Positions 1 through 8,697 of a stretch of 64,000 bases of DNA are shown here, piece after piece. Origin of the DNA: CAVQEK01 sp963711495 (GTDB taxonomy: Bacteria; Bacteroidota; Bacteroidia; Cytophagales; Cyclobacteriaceae); assembly GCA_963711495.1 (NCBI GenBank), contig CAVQEK010000004.1, positions 2,294,001-2,358,000 of the forward strand. Direction: 5' to 3'. The first letter of the stretch is position 1. Every line of letters begins with the position of its first letter. Both the position numbers and the translations under genes were made by a program. The notes under the pieces are model-generated. The model was not told where the DNA came from. It did no database searches and worked only from the letters and a program-made list of their open reading frames with translations.

Positions 1-2
1 GT

Positions 3-1889
3 CATTTGAAGGGAAAATTCGATGATGTACAGTTTGAATATCCGGTGCAATTAAAAGCTGATGAACAAAAAGTAATTTCTATTACCGACCAGGATATTCC
101 TTCCCTGCATGTCAAACATCCGCGGTTGTGGTGGTGTAATAATTTGGGTGATCCAAACCTATATCAGTTGCAACTGCAATTCGTTGAGGAAAATGTCATC
201 GATGATTCCACCGCTATAAACTTCGGCATTCGTGATGTACAACTTTATGTGGATGATGGCGGGCATAAAGGATTTAAGCTGAATGGAAAAAAGGTTTTGA
301 TCAAAGGAGGTGGCTGGGCGGATGATCTGTTTCTTCGGGATACGCCGGAACGAAATGAAACGCAGGTTCAATATGTCAAAGACATGAACCTCAATACCAT
401 CCGGTTCGAAGGATTCTGGGGCACCAGTGACAACATATACAGTTTATGCGATAAATACGGCATTATGGTGATGGTAGGCTGGAGTTGCCAGTGGGAGTGG
501 GAAGGTTTGATGGGTAAGCCTTGCGACCAGTTTGGCGGGATCGAGACCGAAAATGAAATTAATCTGATCGTCAATTCTCTGGATGATCAGGTAAAATGGC
601 TGAGGAACCATCCGAGCATCATCACCTGGTTTGTGGGAAGTGATAAACTGCCCAGACCGGAATTAGAAGAACGGTATAAATCGCTGTTAGATAGCATCGA
701 TGATCGATCTTACCTGGCATCTGCCGCAGGGTATAAAAGTATCGTCAGCGGGCCAACGGGTGTGAAAATGAATGGTCCCTACCAATATGAGGGGCCCAAC
801 TACTGGTATATCGATTCTGTAAATGGCGGGGCCTTCGGATTTAATACCGAAACCGGTCCAGGGCCGCAAATCCCTGTAAAGGAATCTGTTGAAAGAATGA
901 TCCCGAAAGACAAACTGTGGCCGCTTAATGACACCTGGAATTATCATTGCGCCCACGGCCCTATATTCGGCAACCTCGATGTCTTCAATAAAGCATTAGA
1001 CAACCGCTATGGCAAATCCAAAGACCTGGATGATTATCTTATGAAATCCGGGGCGATGGAATATGAAGCCATGAGTGGCATGTTTGAAGCGTTTCGGGTG
1101 AACCTGCATCAGACAACAGGTCTTATTCAATGGATGCTCAATTCTGCCTGGCCGGCAGTGTACTGGCAATTGTACGATTATTATTTGCTGCCAACACCTG
1201 CATATTATGCGGCAAAAAAATCCAACGCACCGGTTCAACTCATCTATGATTATGGCGATAATTCAGTGTATGCGGTAAATGAAACACCTCACGATTTTCA
1301 GGATCTCAAGGCTTCTGTTTCTTTATATGACATCAACGGAAAAAAAATATTCTCTCGGGACCAACAGTTTAATATAGCTCAAAATTTAGCAAAGCAACTT
1401 TTGCCGGTGCCGGATTATACCGGAGATGTTTTTTTGAAACTTGTGTTAACAGACAGTCATGAAGAACCATTGGCAAATAATTTTTATTGGTTATCCGGTG
1501 AAAATGACAAATATGATTGGGATAAAACGCTCTGGGCTTATACCCCAATTAAATCTTACGCCAACTTCAAACCTTTGAGCCAACTGCCTGATGCCGATGT
1601 CGATTTCACCTACCACCTCAATCGGGCAGGCAATGATCAGGAGGATACGCTGAAGGTTGAGCTGAATAATAAATCAGATGGAATTGCCTTTTTTATCCAG
1701 TTATCTTTGAAAGATGACCAGGGAAAAATGCTTTATCCTGTTTTTTGGCAGGACAACTACATGAGTTTGTTGCCTAACGAAAACCGGGAAATAACGGCCA
1801 GGATTCCTGCAACAACCCTGGGCGGAAAGAAGGTGACAATCAATATTTCGGGATGGAATGTGGCTGGTAAATCGCTGGATTTGGAGTGA
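3..1889 (+). CDS. GH2 exo-beta-D-glucosaminidase-like glycosidase, 5' end outside window
   Basis: The reading frame is open from the first in-frame codon, so the N-terminus lies upstream; the TTG at position 6 is probably not the start. The visible 627 residues cover the end of the sugar-binding/immunoglobulin-like domains (about 1-90), the (beta/alpha)8 catalytic domain (about 90-400) and C-terminal beta domains. The catalytic region resembles exo-beta-D-glucosaminidases of the CsxA type: a GSD motif at residues 211-213, where the Asp takes the acid/base role in that subfamily, and NTETGPG around residue 282, whose Glu would be the nucleophile. It likely releases terminal sugars (glucosamine or mannose type) from oligosaccharides. 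The exact substrate cannot be read from the sequence. A sugar permease follows 181 bp downstream on the same strand. Confidence 0.8.
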   Translation, partial: HLKGKFDDVQFEYPVQLKADEQKVISITDQDIPSLHVKHPRLWWCNNLGDPNLYQLQLQFVEENVIDDSTAINFGIRDVQLYVDDGGHKGFKLNGKKVLIKGGGWADDLFLRDTPERNETQVQYVKDMNLNTIRFEGFWGTSDNIYSLCDKYGIMVMVGWSCQWEWEGLMGKPCDQFGGIETENEINLIVNSLDDQVKWLRNHPSIITWFVGSDKLPRPELEERYKSLLDSIDDRSYLASAAGYKSIVSGPTGVKMNGPYQYEGPNYWYIDSVNGGAFGFNTETGPGPQIPVKESVERMIPKDKLWPLNDTWNYHCAHGPIFGNLDVFNKALDNRYGKSKDLDDYLMKSGAMEYEAMSGMFEAFRVNLHQTTGLIQWMLNSAWPAVYWQLYDYYLLPTPAYYAAKKSNAPVQLIYDYGDNSVYAVNETPHDFQDLKASVSLYDINGKKIFSRDQQFNIAQNLAKQLLPVPDYTGDVFLKLVLTDSHEEPLANNFYWLSGENDKYDWDKTLWAYTPIKSYANFKPLSQLPDADVDFTYHLNRAGNDQEDTLKVELNNKSDGIAFFIQLSLKDDQGKMLYPVFWQDNYMSLLPNENREITARIPATTLGGKKVTINISGWNVAGKSLDLE

Positions 1890-1972
1890 TCGAACAATAT
1901 GGATGATCTTGAAATAGGGTAAAAAGGGGTTGATTAAAAAACTTTTATCGTCGTAGAAATTGCCAGCACTTT

Positions 1973-1997
1973 GCGTAAATTGAGGCAATTAATACGC
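1973..1997. promoter_or_regulatory. Imperfect inverted repeat upstream of the FHS permease
   Basis: GCGTA-AATTG (1973-1982) faces CAATT-aa-TACGC (1986-1997) across a 3-base spacer. The two arms match apart from a 2-base insertion in the right arm. It lies about 75 bp before the permease start, so it is a candidate operator for a sugar-responsive regulator, but no cognate regulator is adjacent. The assignment is inference. Confidence 0.3.
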
Positions 1998-2070
1998 GAA
2001 TTGCGTTATAGATGTGATTTTTTATTAATATTCTTATCGATTAAAAAATTCCTTAAAAGAACGAGCTGCA

Positions 2071-3351
2071 ATGAAGAAGAACACTTTTATTGTTATCCTG
2101 ATCCTGGTGACATTTTTTGTCATTTCATTTCTTACCAACATACTTGGCGCTTTAAATCCTGCTGTTTCCAAAAGTTATACCTTAAGTGAAACCCTGGCAG
2201 GATTCCTGCCATTTTCATTTTTCATTGCCTATGGAGCAATGTCTATCCCGGCTGGTTTTATGCTGGAGAAATACAGAGAAAAGAAAATGATGGTAGCGGC
2301 ATTTCTGCTCAGCCTGTTGGCTTCATTAATATTTGCCCATTTTCCCACCTTCAGGGCGTTTGTCATAACGCTGTTCACCATTGGGTCCGGCATGGCTATT
2401 CTGCAGGTGGTTATCAATCCGTTACTCAGGGTTGCCGGCGGGGAAGAACATTTTGCCTTCAATTCAGTGTTGGCCCAGTTGATATTCGGTTTGGCATCTT
2501 TCATCAGTCCGCAAATGTACTCCTGGTTGGTCACCAATCTCGATAACCATAATCCCGGGGGGAATGGTATCATCGAATTTTTTTCTAAGGTCGTTCCGGC
2601 TGATTTGTCCTGGGTTTCTGTCTATTGGGTTTTTGCTTTGATCAGCCTTTTAATGGTTTTACTGATCATCTTCACCAGGTTCCCAAAAGTGGAATTGAAA
2701 GAAGACGAGAAAGTGGGCACCAAAGACAGCTATATTGACTTGTTTAAAAATAAGTATGTGGTCCTCTTCTTCCTGGGTATTTTTGCCTACGTGGGAACTG
2801 AACAGGGTGTATCTTATTGGATGTCAAAATTTTTATCTGTTTATCACGGCTATGATCCCGATACGATTGGCGCCAATGCTGTGGCTTATTTTTGGGGCCT
2901 GATGACCTTGGGTGGCTTGCTTGGGTTGGTTTTATTGAAAATATTAGACAGTAAGGTAGTCTTGCGCTGGTTTACCATCATTTCCATTATCATGCTGGTG
3001 GTGGCGCTGTTTGGCGGCCGGGTTTATTCATTATATGCTTTCCCGATCATTGGTTTTTTCATGTCTGTGATGTACCCGATTATTGTTTCTCTGGCACTGA
3101 ATTCAGTAGATAAACATCATGGATCATTTGCCGGCATTCTCATGACTGGAATTATGGGTGGTGCTGTAGTACAGATTTTAATCGGAGCAATTAGTGACCT
3201 CATTTCCCTCAAGATTGGTATGTTTTTCATCTTTGTTACCCTGGGTTACATTCTGAGTATCAGTATTTGGGCCAAACCATTGGTGAACAACGCCACGGTT
3301 GGCAGCATCAAGGATCTGTTTGAAAAAACACGCCCAACGTTGGAAGTTTAG
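2071..3351 (+). CDS. FHS-family sugar:H+ symporter (FucP/GluP-like MFS)
   Basis: This 426-residue protein is almost entirely hydrophobic, with about 12 predicted membrane segments in two six-helix halves and a central cytoplasmic loop around residues 205-225. The N-terminal half carries features of the fucose/galactose/glucose-H+ symporter branch of the major facilitator superfamily: NxLGALNP in helix 1, FxFFxAYGxMSIPAG in helix 2, and VVINPLLR in helix 4. The length matches FucP-type permeases (about 410-440 residues). It probably imports a hexose or deoxyhexose released by the upstream GH2 enzyme. The ATG is preceded by a weak purine stretch, as is usual in Bacteroidota. The exact sugar is unknown. 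Confidence 0.82.
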   Translation: MKKNTFIVILILVTFFVISFLTNILGALNPAVSKSYTLSETLAGFLPFSFFIAYGAMSIPAGFMLEKYREKKMMVAAFLLSLLASLIFAHFPTFRAFVITLFTIGSGMAILQVVINPLLRVAGGEEHFAFNSVLAQLIFGLASFISPQMYSWLVTNLDNHNPGGNGIIEFFSKVVPADLSWVSVYWVFALISLLMVLLIIFTRFPKVELKEDEKVGTKDSYIDLFKNKYVVLFFLGIFAYVGTEQGVSYWMSKFLSVYHGYDPDTIGANAVAYFWGLMTLGGLLGLVLLKILDSKVVLRWFTIISIIMLVVALFGGRVYSLYAFPIIGFFMSVMYPIIVSLALNSVDKHHGSFAGILMTGIMGGAVVQILIGAISDLISLKIGMFFIFVTLGYILSISIWAKPLVNNATVGSIKDLFEKTRPTLEV

Positions 3352-3419
3352 GGTTGCCGCGTTGAAATTTTAGTGGTAGGAGGGGCTATGGAAGGAATGA
3401 CGGGACAGGAACATCTCCC

Positions 3420-4742
3420 TTATATCGTCACAAGCTTTTTAGGAAATACCGCATACCAAAATGCCAGCATGAAATACTTGAAATGCCACCAGAATCTGGG
3501 GTAGCTGGCATGATCAAAAGCTGCAAATAATCTGAAAAGATGCCAGTGATTAACGTTATACGGGATGTTCTTCTTTGGGATTTCGCATTTCCCAAGAATA
3601 TGTGAAACAATACTTTTGGCTTCGACAGCGACCAAAAAGGGTGTGGAGGAATTGCTTTCAATAAGGCACATTCCCGTAAAGAAAAGATTTGGATAGTCAA
3701 GTGAACGAATCAGCGAACCGAGTCTTGGGTAGAGTTGCTTCACGGTTTTGATCCCCTGAAATTCCGGTAATCCCAGGTAATCAAGATTCATCCGGTAACC
3801 CGTTCCCCAAAGGATCATATCTGTTTCAATACGCTCCTTGTTCCTGAGTGTGATCTCGTGGCCCTCGATGTGATCTATCTCGCTTTGATGACGTGCAATA
3901 GCATTAATATTCCTGGTCATCAAAGGACGCCCGGGAAATAGCTGATGTTTTTTCATATCGATGTTATAATTCGGCTGAATACTTTTCACCTTAAATTGTT
4001 TATACTTCATCTGCAAAATCTTTTGAGTGGTTTCAGAAACCTTTTCCGGTGATTTCATCAGGGTCTGCATCACGGATAATATGCGAAGGCTGCACAATGG
4101 ATTTTTTTGTTTCGATTTGTATGAGGGGAAAAACCATCGCGTGTTCCGATAGATCCAGTGGACATTTTTTGCGCCATTTCCAATAGCCAGATCCAGCAGG
4201 TCGAGGGCAGAGGCGCCACTGCCGACCACAGCAATCCGTTTATTTGCCAGATCTTCCGGCTGCTTTATTTCGGAAGAATGCATTTCTTTAATTTCCGAAT
4301 TGGTGCGTTTCACATCCGGTATCCATGGCCTGTTCTGAACTCCGGAAGCTATGATCAGGTAACGTGAGTTATATTCCCCATCATTAGTCTGTACTTGCCA
4401 ATGGTCATCTGCCCGTGAAACAGAGGAGACTTCACAATTTAGTTTAATGAACGGATCGAGTTCAAATTTCCGAATCCAGGTTTGTATATAATCATGTACC
4501 TCCGGTTGCTTATCTCCTTTAAGGGGTATATTATTGATAGCAAAATCTTCTTTCCGGTTCTGTATGTCCTGCCAGGCCGGAATCCAGTTCCATAGTCCGC
4601 CCGCATCATTCTGCTTTTCCAGAATCAAACAGTTCAAGCCTTTTTTCCGGGCATATTTCAGGAAGATAACACCACTGATTCCGGCTCCAATGATAATTGC
4701 ATCATATGGCTCCTTGGTTTTAAGTCTAAATTTTTTATCCAT
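3420..4742 (-). CDS. Flavin-containing monooxygenase-like FAD/NAD(P)-binding protein
   Basis: An N-terminal Rossmann motif GAGISG follows the first beta strand (YDAIIIGAGISG), then an acidic strand end with LEKQNDAGGLWNW, which fits FAD binding. A second dinucleotide motif, GSGASA, lies about 170 residues later and fits NADPH binding. This two-motif plan is that of class B flavoprotein monooxygenases and FMO/YHS-like enzymes. The substrate is unknown. The start was placed at the Met just ahead of the FAD motif (4742), giving 440 residues. The frame stays open to an ATG at 4850, but those 36 extra residues do not look like part of the family. It converges on the upstream permease and has no same-strand partner. 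Confidence 0.72.
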   Translation of the reverse strand: MDKKFRLKTKEPYDAIIIGAGISGVIFLKYARKKGLNCLILEKQNDAGGLWNWIPAWQDIQNRKEDFAINNIPLKGDKQPEVHDYIQTWIRKFELDPFIKLNCEVSSVSRADDHWQVQTNDGEYNSRYLIIASGVQNRPWIPDVKRTNSEIKEMHSSEIKQPEDLANKRIAVVGSGASALDLLDLAIGNGAKNVHWIYRNTRWFFPSYKSKQKNPLCSLRILSVMQTLMKSPEKVSETTQKILQMKYKQFKVKSIQPNYNIDMKKHQLFPGRPLMTRNINAIARHQSEIDHIEGHEITLRNKERIETDMILWGTGYRMNLDYLGLPEFQGIKTVKQLYPRLGSLIRSLDYPNLFFTGMCLIESNSSTPFLVAVEAKSIVSHILGKCEIPKKNIPYNVNHWHLFRLFAAFDHASYPRFWWHFKYFMLAFWYAVFPKKLVTI

Positions 4743-4850
4743 AATCCTGAGTCTCTTTATTGCAATCCCCATTTGAAAACATAACAAGAGGTGTCCGGCT
4801 TTGTTTATACAAACTAAGTCGCTGAATTTCTCATATTTCCGGCGATTCAC

Positions 4851-5458
4851 TTAGTGCCACAAGCTTTAAAGATAAGCCCTAATAAATAAACGAGGGAAAA
4901 AACAGACAAAATATTCCGGCAGATTCTGGGAGTTGTCTTTGGGCTGGTTGGTATTTATTTTAAAATCTGTGCTCAGTGAAGTATTTTGCTACGATCCTTA
5001 TATTCTAAACCTGTGAAAAGGTATGATTTGCAGTGTGGGTTTTTAAACGAAGGTTGAACAATATCCGGATGTTAGACTATTGTGAACATGTATTGAATAT
5101 GAAGGGGCGGTTGCAAACTGTTTTGAGCATACGACTGCATTAAATATTTGAGTGAGAAGTACAGCAGAAGGTTTCGTCGATGATGGTTCTAAATAACGTT
5201 TTAATCATACGTCGGGACAAAGCGCAGTCTACCGCTAAAGCACAAAAACACTAAGAATATGATTGACGCAGGGGCTTTGCGACTTGGTATGTCTACAGTT
5301 CGAAATAACACGTAGATGTCCACTCATATAAGATGACCATCCAGGAACGAGCGATTTTTCACCGTGGTTATGTCAAGTTTGAATCCTTTACTATTTTGCC
5401 GGACTTGCGCTTTTTTTACGGCTATAATCGGCTAAATTGCTTAACGAAAATTCAGATT
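4851..5458. other. Non-coding stretch, nothing recognised
   Basis: About 600 bp between the divergent monooxygenase gene and the SnoaL-like pseudogene. No reading frame in it looks like a protein, and no repeat, RNA gene or strong terminator was seen. The last 30 bp contain TAAATTG, possibly a degenerate -7 element for the following gene. Confidence 0.4.
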
Positions 5459-5860
5459 ATGAGCAATACTCAGGGTAATATCGCTATTGCGGAATCGCTT
5501 TACGAAGCTTTTTCCAGGAAGGATATAAGTAAAATGCTGGAATTACTGCATGAAAACGTCGAATGGGGAGAACCGGAAAATCCGTATAATCCGGCAGGTG
5601 GAACCCGGCATGGCCATAAAGGATTCCTGGAATGGCTGAATATAGGCAAAGAAGCGTAAGGGATTTTGCAGCTTACGCCACAAAGATTTCTAACAGATGG
5701 TAGTGCAGTGGCAGTTGTTGGCCATATGAAATGCAGGGCCAACAAGACTCAAAAGGTATACGAATCCGATTTTGTACATCTGATAGTAATAGGAGATCAC
5801 AAGGTTAGGAAGTTTCAGGAATTTTTCGACACTTATGCCGCCGGGGAAGCATTTAAATGA
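5459..5860 (+). pseudogene. SnoaL-like (NTF2-fold) protein gene interrupted by an in-frame TAA
   Basis: Starting at the ATG at 5459 (MSNTQGNIAIAESLY), the frame encodes the N-terminal half of a SnoaL/NTF2-like small polyketide-cyclase fold: IAESLYEAFSRKD then LLHENVEW. It stops at TAA (5657-5659) after FLEWLNIGKEA. Reading on in the same frame gives the missing half without any shift: LTPQRFLTDG, VAVVGHMKC, then DFVHLI and FQEFFDTYAAGEAF, a typical C-terminal end of the family, stopping at 5858-5860. A single G-to-T change (GAA to TAA) would explain the break. The full protein would be about 133 residues. It could be a genuine nonsense mutation or a sequencing error. No partner gene is obvious. 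Confidence 0.8.
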
Positions 5861-5980
5861 ACCTTTTGCCAAAGAAAAACAGCCTCGAACGTACGATACT
5901 GAGCGTGTGGGTGTCAATGAGTTTTGGCTCGTAGAAAAATTACCGTGTTGATTTTTAATCTTTAGACATAAATTGGAGAG

Positions 5981-6125
5981 GCCCAAACCGATTCAATTCG
6001 AGGAAGTCAATTTGAATTAAAAGGAAGAATTATCGGCGCACAGGCCAATTATCAACTTTTGGGTAAATTGGCTAACTTACCATTACAAACCAATTTTGGA
6101 ATTGCTCCTATTTGGAAGTAATTAG
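5981..6125 (+). repeat. Dispersed structured repeat, copy A (long form)
   Basis: First of four related copies (others at 9556, 11583 and 12412). It starts at GCCCAAACCGATTCAATTCG and matches copy B along its whole length. It contains an ATTCAATT...AATTTGAAT hairpin at the left, a GCCAATT...AATTGGC inverted repeat in the middle, and an AATTGCTCC/GGAAGTAATT hairpin at the right end. It ends about 150 bp before the PadR start codon. No coding sequence is present. Confidence 0.75.
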
Positions 6126-6240
6126 TGGCAATCCAAAATAAATGATCAATTATCAGTCTTTCCTCTTAAGTTTCAAAATAATAGAATAAATCCTTTTCGA
6201 TTGGTTTAGCTCTATGCTATGGACAAAATTAATATTTAGA

Positions 6241-6272
6241 TTTGGAATATATCATAATTCTATATATTATTG
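6241..6272 (+). promoter_or_regulatory. Bacteroidota-type promoter for the PadR operon
   Basis: TTTG at 6241-6244 and TATTATTG at 6265-6272 are separated by 20 bases, close to the -33 TTTG / -7 TAnnTTTG pattern with one mismatch. The ATG at 6277 lies four bases after the -7 box, so the transcript would be nearly leaderless. Confidence 0.5.
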
Positions 6273-6276
6273 TTCT

Positions 6277-6615
6277 ATGTATTCTAAAGAATTACTAAAA
6301 GGAACTTTGTCAGCAATAGTGCTGACCATGTTGGAAGAGAATAGCCGAATGTATGGATATGAGATTTTTCAGAAGGTAAAAGAACTATCCAACGGAAAGG
6401 TTTTACTAAAGGACGGATCATTATATCCTGCTTTACAAAAAATGACCAAAGAAGGACTTCTGGAATTCGAAGAAGAATATATAGGGAAAAGAGTTAGAAA
6501 ATATTACTACTTGACATCCAAAGGAAAAAAGGAAAAAAAGGTATATCTCGAAGAACTGAAAGATTTTATTACGACTCTAAATAATCTTGTTTTTCATCAA
6601 CTCAGCATTTCATGA
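6277..6615 (+). CDS. PadR-family transcriptional regulator
   Basis: A 112-residue winged-helix protein: SKELLKGTLSAIVLTMLEEN, then MYGYEIFQKVKELS, DGSLYPALQKMTKEGLL and a wing with YYYLTSKGKK, which is the standard PadR N-terminal layout. The start was set at 6277 because family members begin with a short MxSKELLKG-type segment; the 21 codons upstream in the same frame do not fit. The stop overlaps the next gene by 4 bp (ATGA), so the two are translationally coupled. Such PadR proteins usually repress their own operon, and the promoter sits immediately upstream. The ligand is unknown. Confidence 0.85.
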   Translation: MYSKELLKGTLSAIVLTMLEENSRMYGYEIFQKVKELSNGKVLLKDGSLYPALQKMTKEGLLEFEEEYIGKRVRKYYYLTSKGKKEKKVYLEELKDFITTLNNLVFHQLSIS

Positions 6616-7217
6616 AATTAACACCTGAACAAGAGGACATCATTGAAAGTTTTGTTGATGGTCACAAACTGAAAATACCATCGTTATGTGATGACTTGAT
6701 AGATCATTTATGTTCTGTGGTTGAAAACGGTTTAGGAAAAGGAGAATCTTTTGAACAGTTGTTAAATGAAGCCGTCAAAGATGTAGCTCCTACAGGCTTG
6801 AATAATATTGAACGGAAAACAATCTTTTTATTAAATTATAAACGAATCATCATTATGAAAAAGGCAATTTATATAGTAGGATTTATCGGTTCTTTAACCT
6901 TAACAGCAGGTATAACATTTAAATTATTGCGAATGGGTGGATCTGAATTATTTATCAGCGGCTTTCTGATCATTTTTTTACTATTCATTCCTTTACTGGC
7001 TATAGACCGATATAAAGTGGCAATCTCTAAAGCAATTTCATTCAAACTAAAAATCATTTTGGGGACTACAGCAGCAATTATCACTGGATTGTCCGGTCTG
7101 TTCAAGCTGATGCATTTACAAGGAGCTGATCTCTTACTGATGCTCGGGGCATTCGTATTTGCGGTGGGTTTTCTTCCATTTTTGTTCTTTACAATGTATA
7201 AGAAATCAGTTTCATAG
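6612..7217 (+). CDS. Small membrane protein with duplicated GldL-like segments, PadR partner
   Basis: A 201-residue protein with a soluble helical N-terminus (about 1-75) and four hydrophobic segments (about 84-104, 112-132, 146-166, 172-195). Two internal repeats are visible: ITFKLLRMGGSELFISG near residues 101-117 and LFKLMHLQGADLLLMLG near 163-179. This FKLxHxxGAD pattern also occurs in the helical hairpin of GldL and in many uncharacterised Bacteroidota membrane proteins. The N-terminal soluble part (DDLIDHLCSVVENGLGKGESFEQLLNEA) resembles domains seen beside PadR regulators. It overlaps the PadR stop by 4 bp. It is probably a PadR-regulated membrane protein of unknown function. Confidence 0.65.
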   Translation: MKLTPEQEDIIESFVDGHKLKIPSLCDDLIDHLCSVVENGLGKGESFEQLLNEAVKDVAPTGLNNIERKTIFLLNYKRIIIMKKAIYIVGFIGSLTLTAGITFKLLRMGGSELFISGFLIIFLLFIPLLAIDRYKVAISKAISFKLKIILGTTAAIITGLSGLFKLMHLQGADLLLMLGAFVFAVGFLPFLFFTMYKKSVS

Positions 7218-7247
7218 CCGCCTGCCAATTTCGTTTCACTTGCCTCC

Positions 7248-7766
7248 ATGAAATATTTTAATTTTAAAAGTCGAAACCTATTGTCAGTACCTCATCTGTT
7301 AGGAGCGATATTAATCTTTACAGGTGTATTTGTCTTATTAAGTCCGATGTTCCTGGTAATTCAAACCTCATTAGAAAAATTATTGATAGTGGGAGCTACA
7401 TCTGTGATTATTGGTCTGATAATCGCGTCAACGTACGGTGGAACCTTGATTGATTTTATAGAAAATAAAGTAAGAAAATACCATTCGATTTCTGGCTATA
7501 AAATTGATAATTGGACGAAATCACCAGTAATTTCTACGTTTAGCGTAATTTCAATTAGTTATTTTAGTACGGATATTCCAAACGGAATCAGTCCAACATT
7601 TTCGGGAACAATCACTGAATTTAGAATATTATTATTGTCTGAAAATTTGACTCCCGTGCTTACATTCAAGTATAAGAGTAAAAATTTGGCAGTTAATGTA
7701 GCTAAGCAATTGGCTACAACATTGAGAGCAACTCTGGAATTGAAACTTATGGGTGATGAGGGATAA
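7248..7766 (+). CDS. Hypothetical two-helix membrane protein
   Basis: This 172-residue protein was not recognised. It has two hydrophobic helices (about residues 16-38 and 46-66), followed by a mostly beta-strand soluble region that could form a PH-like or similar small domain (TFSVISISYFSTDIP, ITEFRILLLSENLTPVLTFKYK) and a C-terminal helix. It starts 30 bp after the preceding membrane-protein gene and is likely the third gene of the PadR operon. Base composition is AT-rich like its neighbours. Confidence 0.55.
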   Translation: MKYFNFKSRNLLSVPHLLGAILIFTGVFVLLSPMFLVIQTSLEKLLIVGATSVIIGLIIASTYGGTLIDFIENKVRKYHSISGYKIDNWTKSPVISTFSVISISYFSTDIPNGISPTFSGTITEFRILLLSENLTPVLTFKYKSKNLAVNVAKQLATTLRATLELKLMGDEG

Positions 7767-7793
7767 TGATGTATTATCATTTATATCAAAGGC

Positions 7794-7872
7794 GCTAACA
7801 TTATGTAGGAAATCATAGTCGCGCAAAGCATACGCACAGACCAAAGCTACGATTTATACATTTAGCGTTAGC
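7794..7872. repeat. Long imperfect hairpin with attC-like ends between convergent genes
   Basis: Nested stems are GCTAAC (7794-7799) with GTTAGC (7867-7872), ATGTA (7803-7807) with TACAT (7857-7861), and AAATCATAG (7810-7818) with CTACGATTT (7847-7855, one mismatch). The loop is 28 bases. A TAAC...GTTA-ended imperfect palindrome of 79 bases resembles an integron attC site, but the core does not match the GTTRRRY consensus exactly and no integrase is seen. It may instead be a bidirectional terminator or another structured element. Confidence 0.45.
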
Positions 7873-7941
7873 TTCTTTCCACAAGCAAGCTACAAAACCT
7901 TTAAACAACAAAACCTGATACCGCATCCCGCTGACCCTGGA

Positions 7942-8697
7942 TTAAATACCAACGTACCACGCCCATCCGGAATCGCCGGTATCAATAAATTTGTCGGTAA
8001 CAACGATGCGTTGCAGATACTTCATGCTTTTATAACCGATCTGCTTTTCTACTCTCAGGCGCACCGGGGCCCCGTGCGGAACGGACAGGTCTTTTCCATT
8101 CATGCCATAAGCCAGCAACGTCTGTGGATGGAAGGCGTCCAGCATATCGATGCTGTCAACCCATCCATCGTAAGAATAGAAATTGACAAATCGCGCACTC
8201 GACAAAATGCCGGCATTTTCAAGGATACGACTCAGGGGTACACCAGTCCATTCGGCAATAGCGGTCCATCCTTCTTCGCAGGTATGCCGGGTAATTTGCT
8301 TTCTGGAAGGAAATCGCCGGAGATCTGCTACAGAATACATACCCGGATTAGTCACCCGGCCTTCGACAGACAATCGCCAATCGACAAAATTCTTTGCCTT
8401 CAGGTGTTCATATTCCTCGCTGAAGTAAGGTTTTGATGAATCGCCAGGATTAGTGGTTCCTGTAGCGGGGAAGGAAGATATATCTCGAAAACTGTATTCC
8501 TTGGCCAATGACTGCCCGGGAAGTAATGTGCGCTGGGCATTATAGGTAAGTAGGTCACCCATTCGCAAAATATTTCCGTAGGTGGGTGGTGAAGGTTTGG
8601 AACAACCCGGGAGAAACAATCCGCCCAGTACTGCTATTCCGGTACCGATTGCCTCCCGTCTGGTAATAATTCGATTATTTTTTCTCCGATTTTCCAT
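7942..8697 (-). CDS. Molybdopterin-dependent oxidoreductase (sulfite oxidase / MsrP-like), Tat-exported lipoprotein
   Basis: The 251-residue protein begins with a twin-arginine signal (RREAIG at residues 13-18), a hydrophobic stretch and LPGC, a lipobox with Cys32, so it is probably a Tat-exported lipoprotein. The mature part is the oxidoreductase molybdopterin-binding domain: WRLSVEGRVTNPG, then RHTCEEGW, with Cys140 the expected molybdenum ligand, then the FVNFYSYDGW and PHGAPVRLRV blocks. MsrP (YedY) and sulfite dehydrogenases share this core, and the substrate cannot be fixed here. The gene starts inside the 3' end of the cytochrome b gene (23 bp overlap), which would supply or take its electrons. 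Confidence 0.85.
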   Translation of the reverse strand: MENRRKNNRIITRREAIGTGIAVLGGLFLPGCSKPSPPTYGNILRMGDLLTYNAQRTLLPGQSLAKEYSFRDISSFPATGTTNPGDSSKPYFSEEYEHLKAKNFVDWRLSVEGRVTNPGMYSVADLRRFPSRKQITRHTCEEGWTAIAEWTGVPLSRILENAGILSSARFVNFYSYDGWVDSIDMLDAFHPQTLLAYGMNGKDLSVPHGAPVRLRVEKQIGYKSMKYLQRIVVTDKFIDTGDSGWAWYVGI

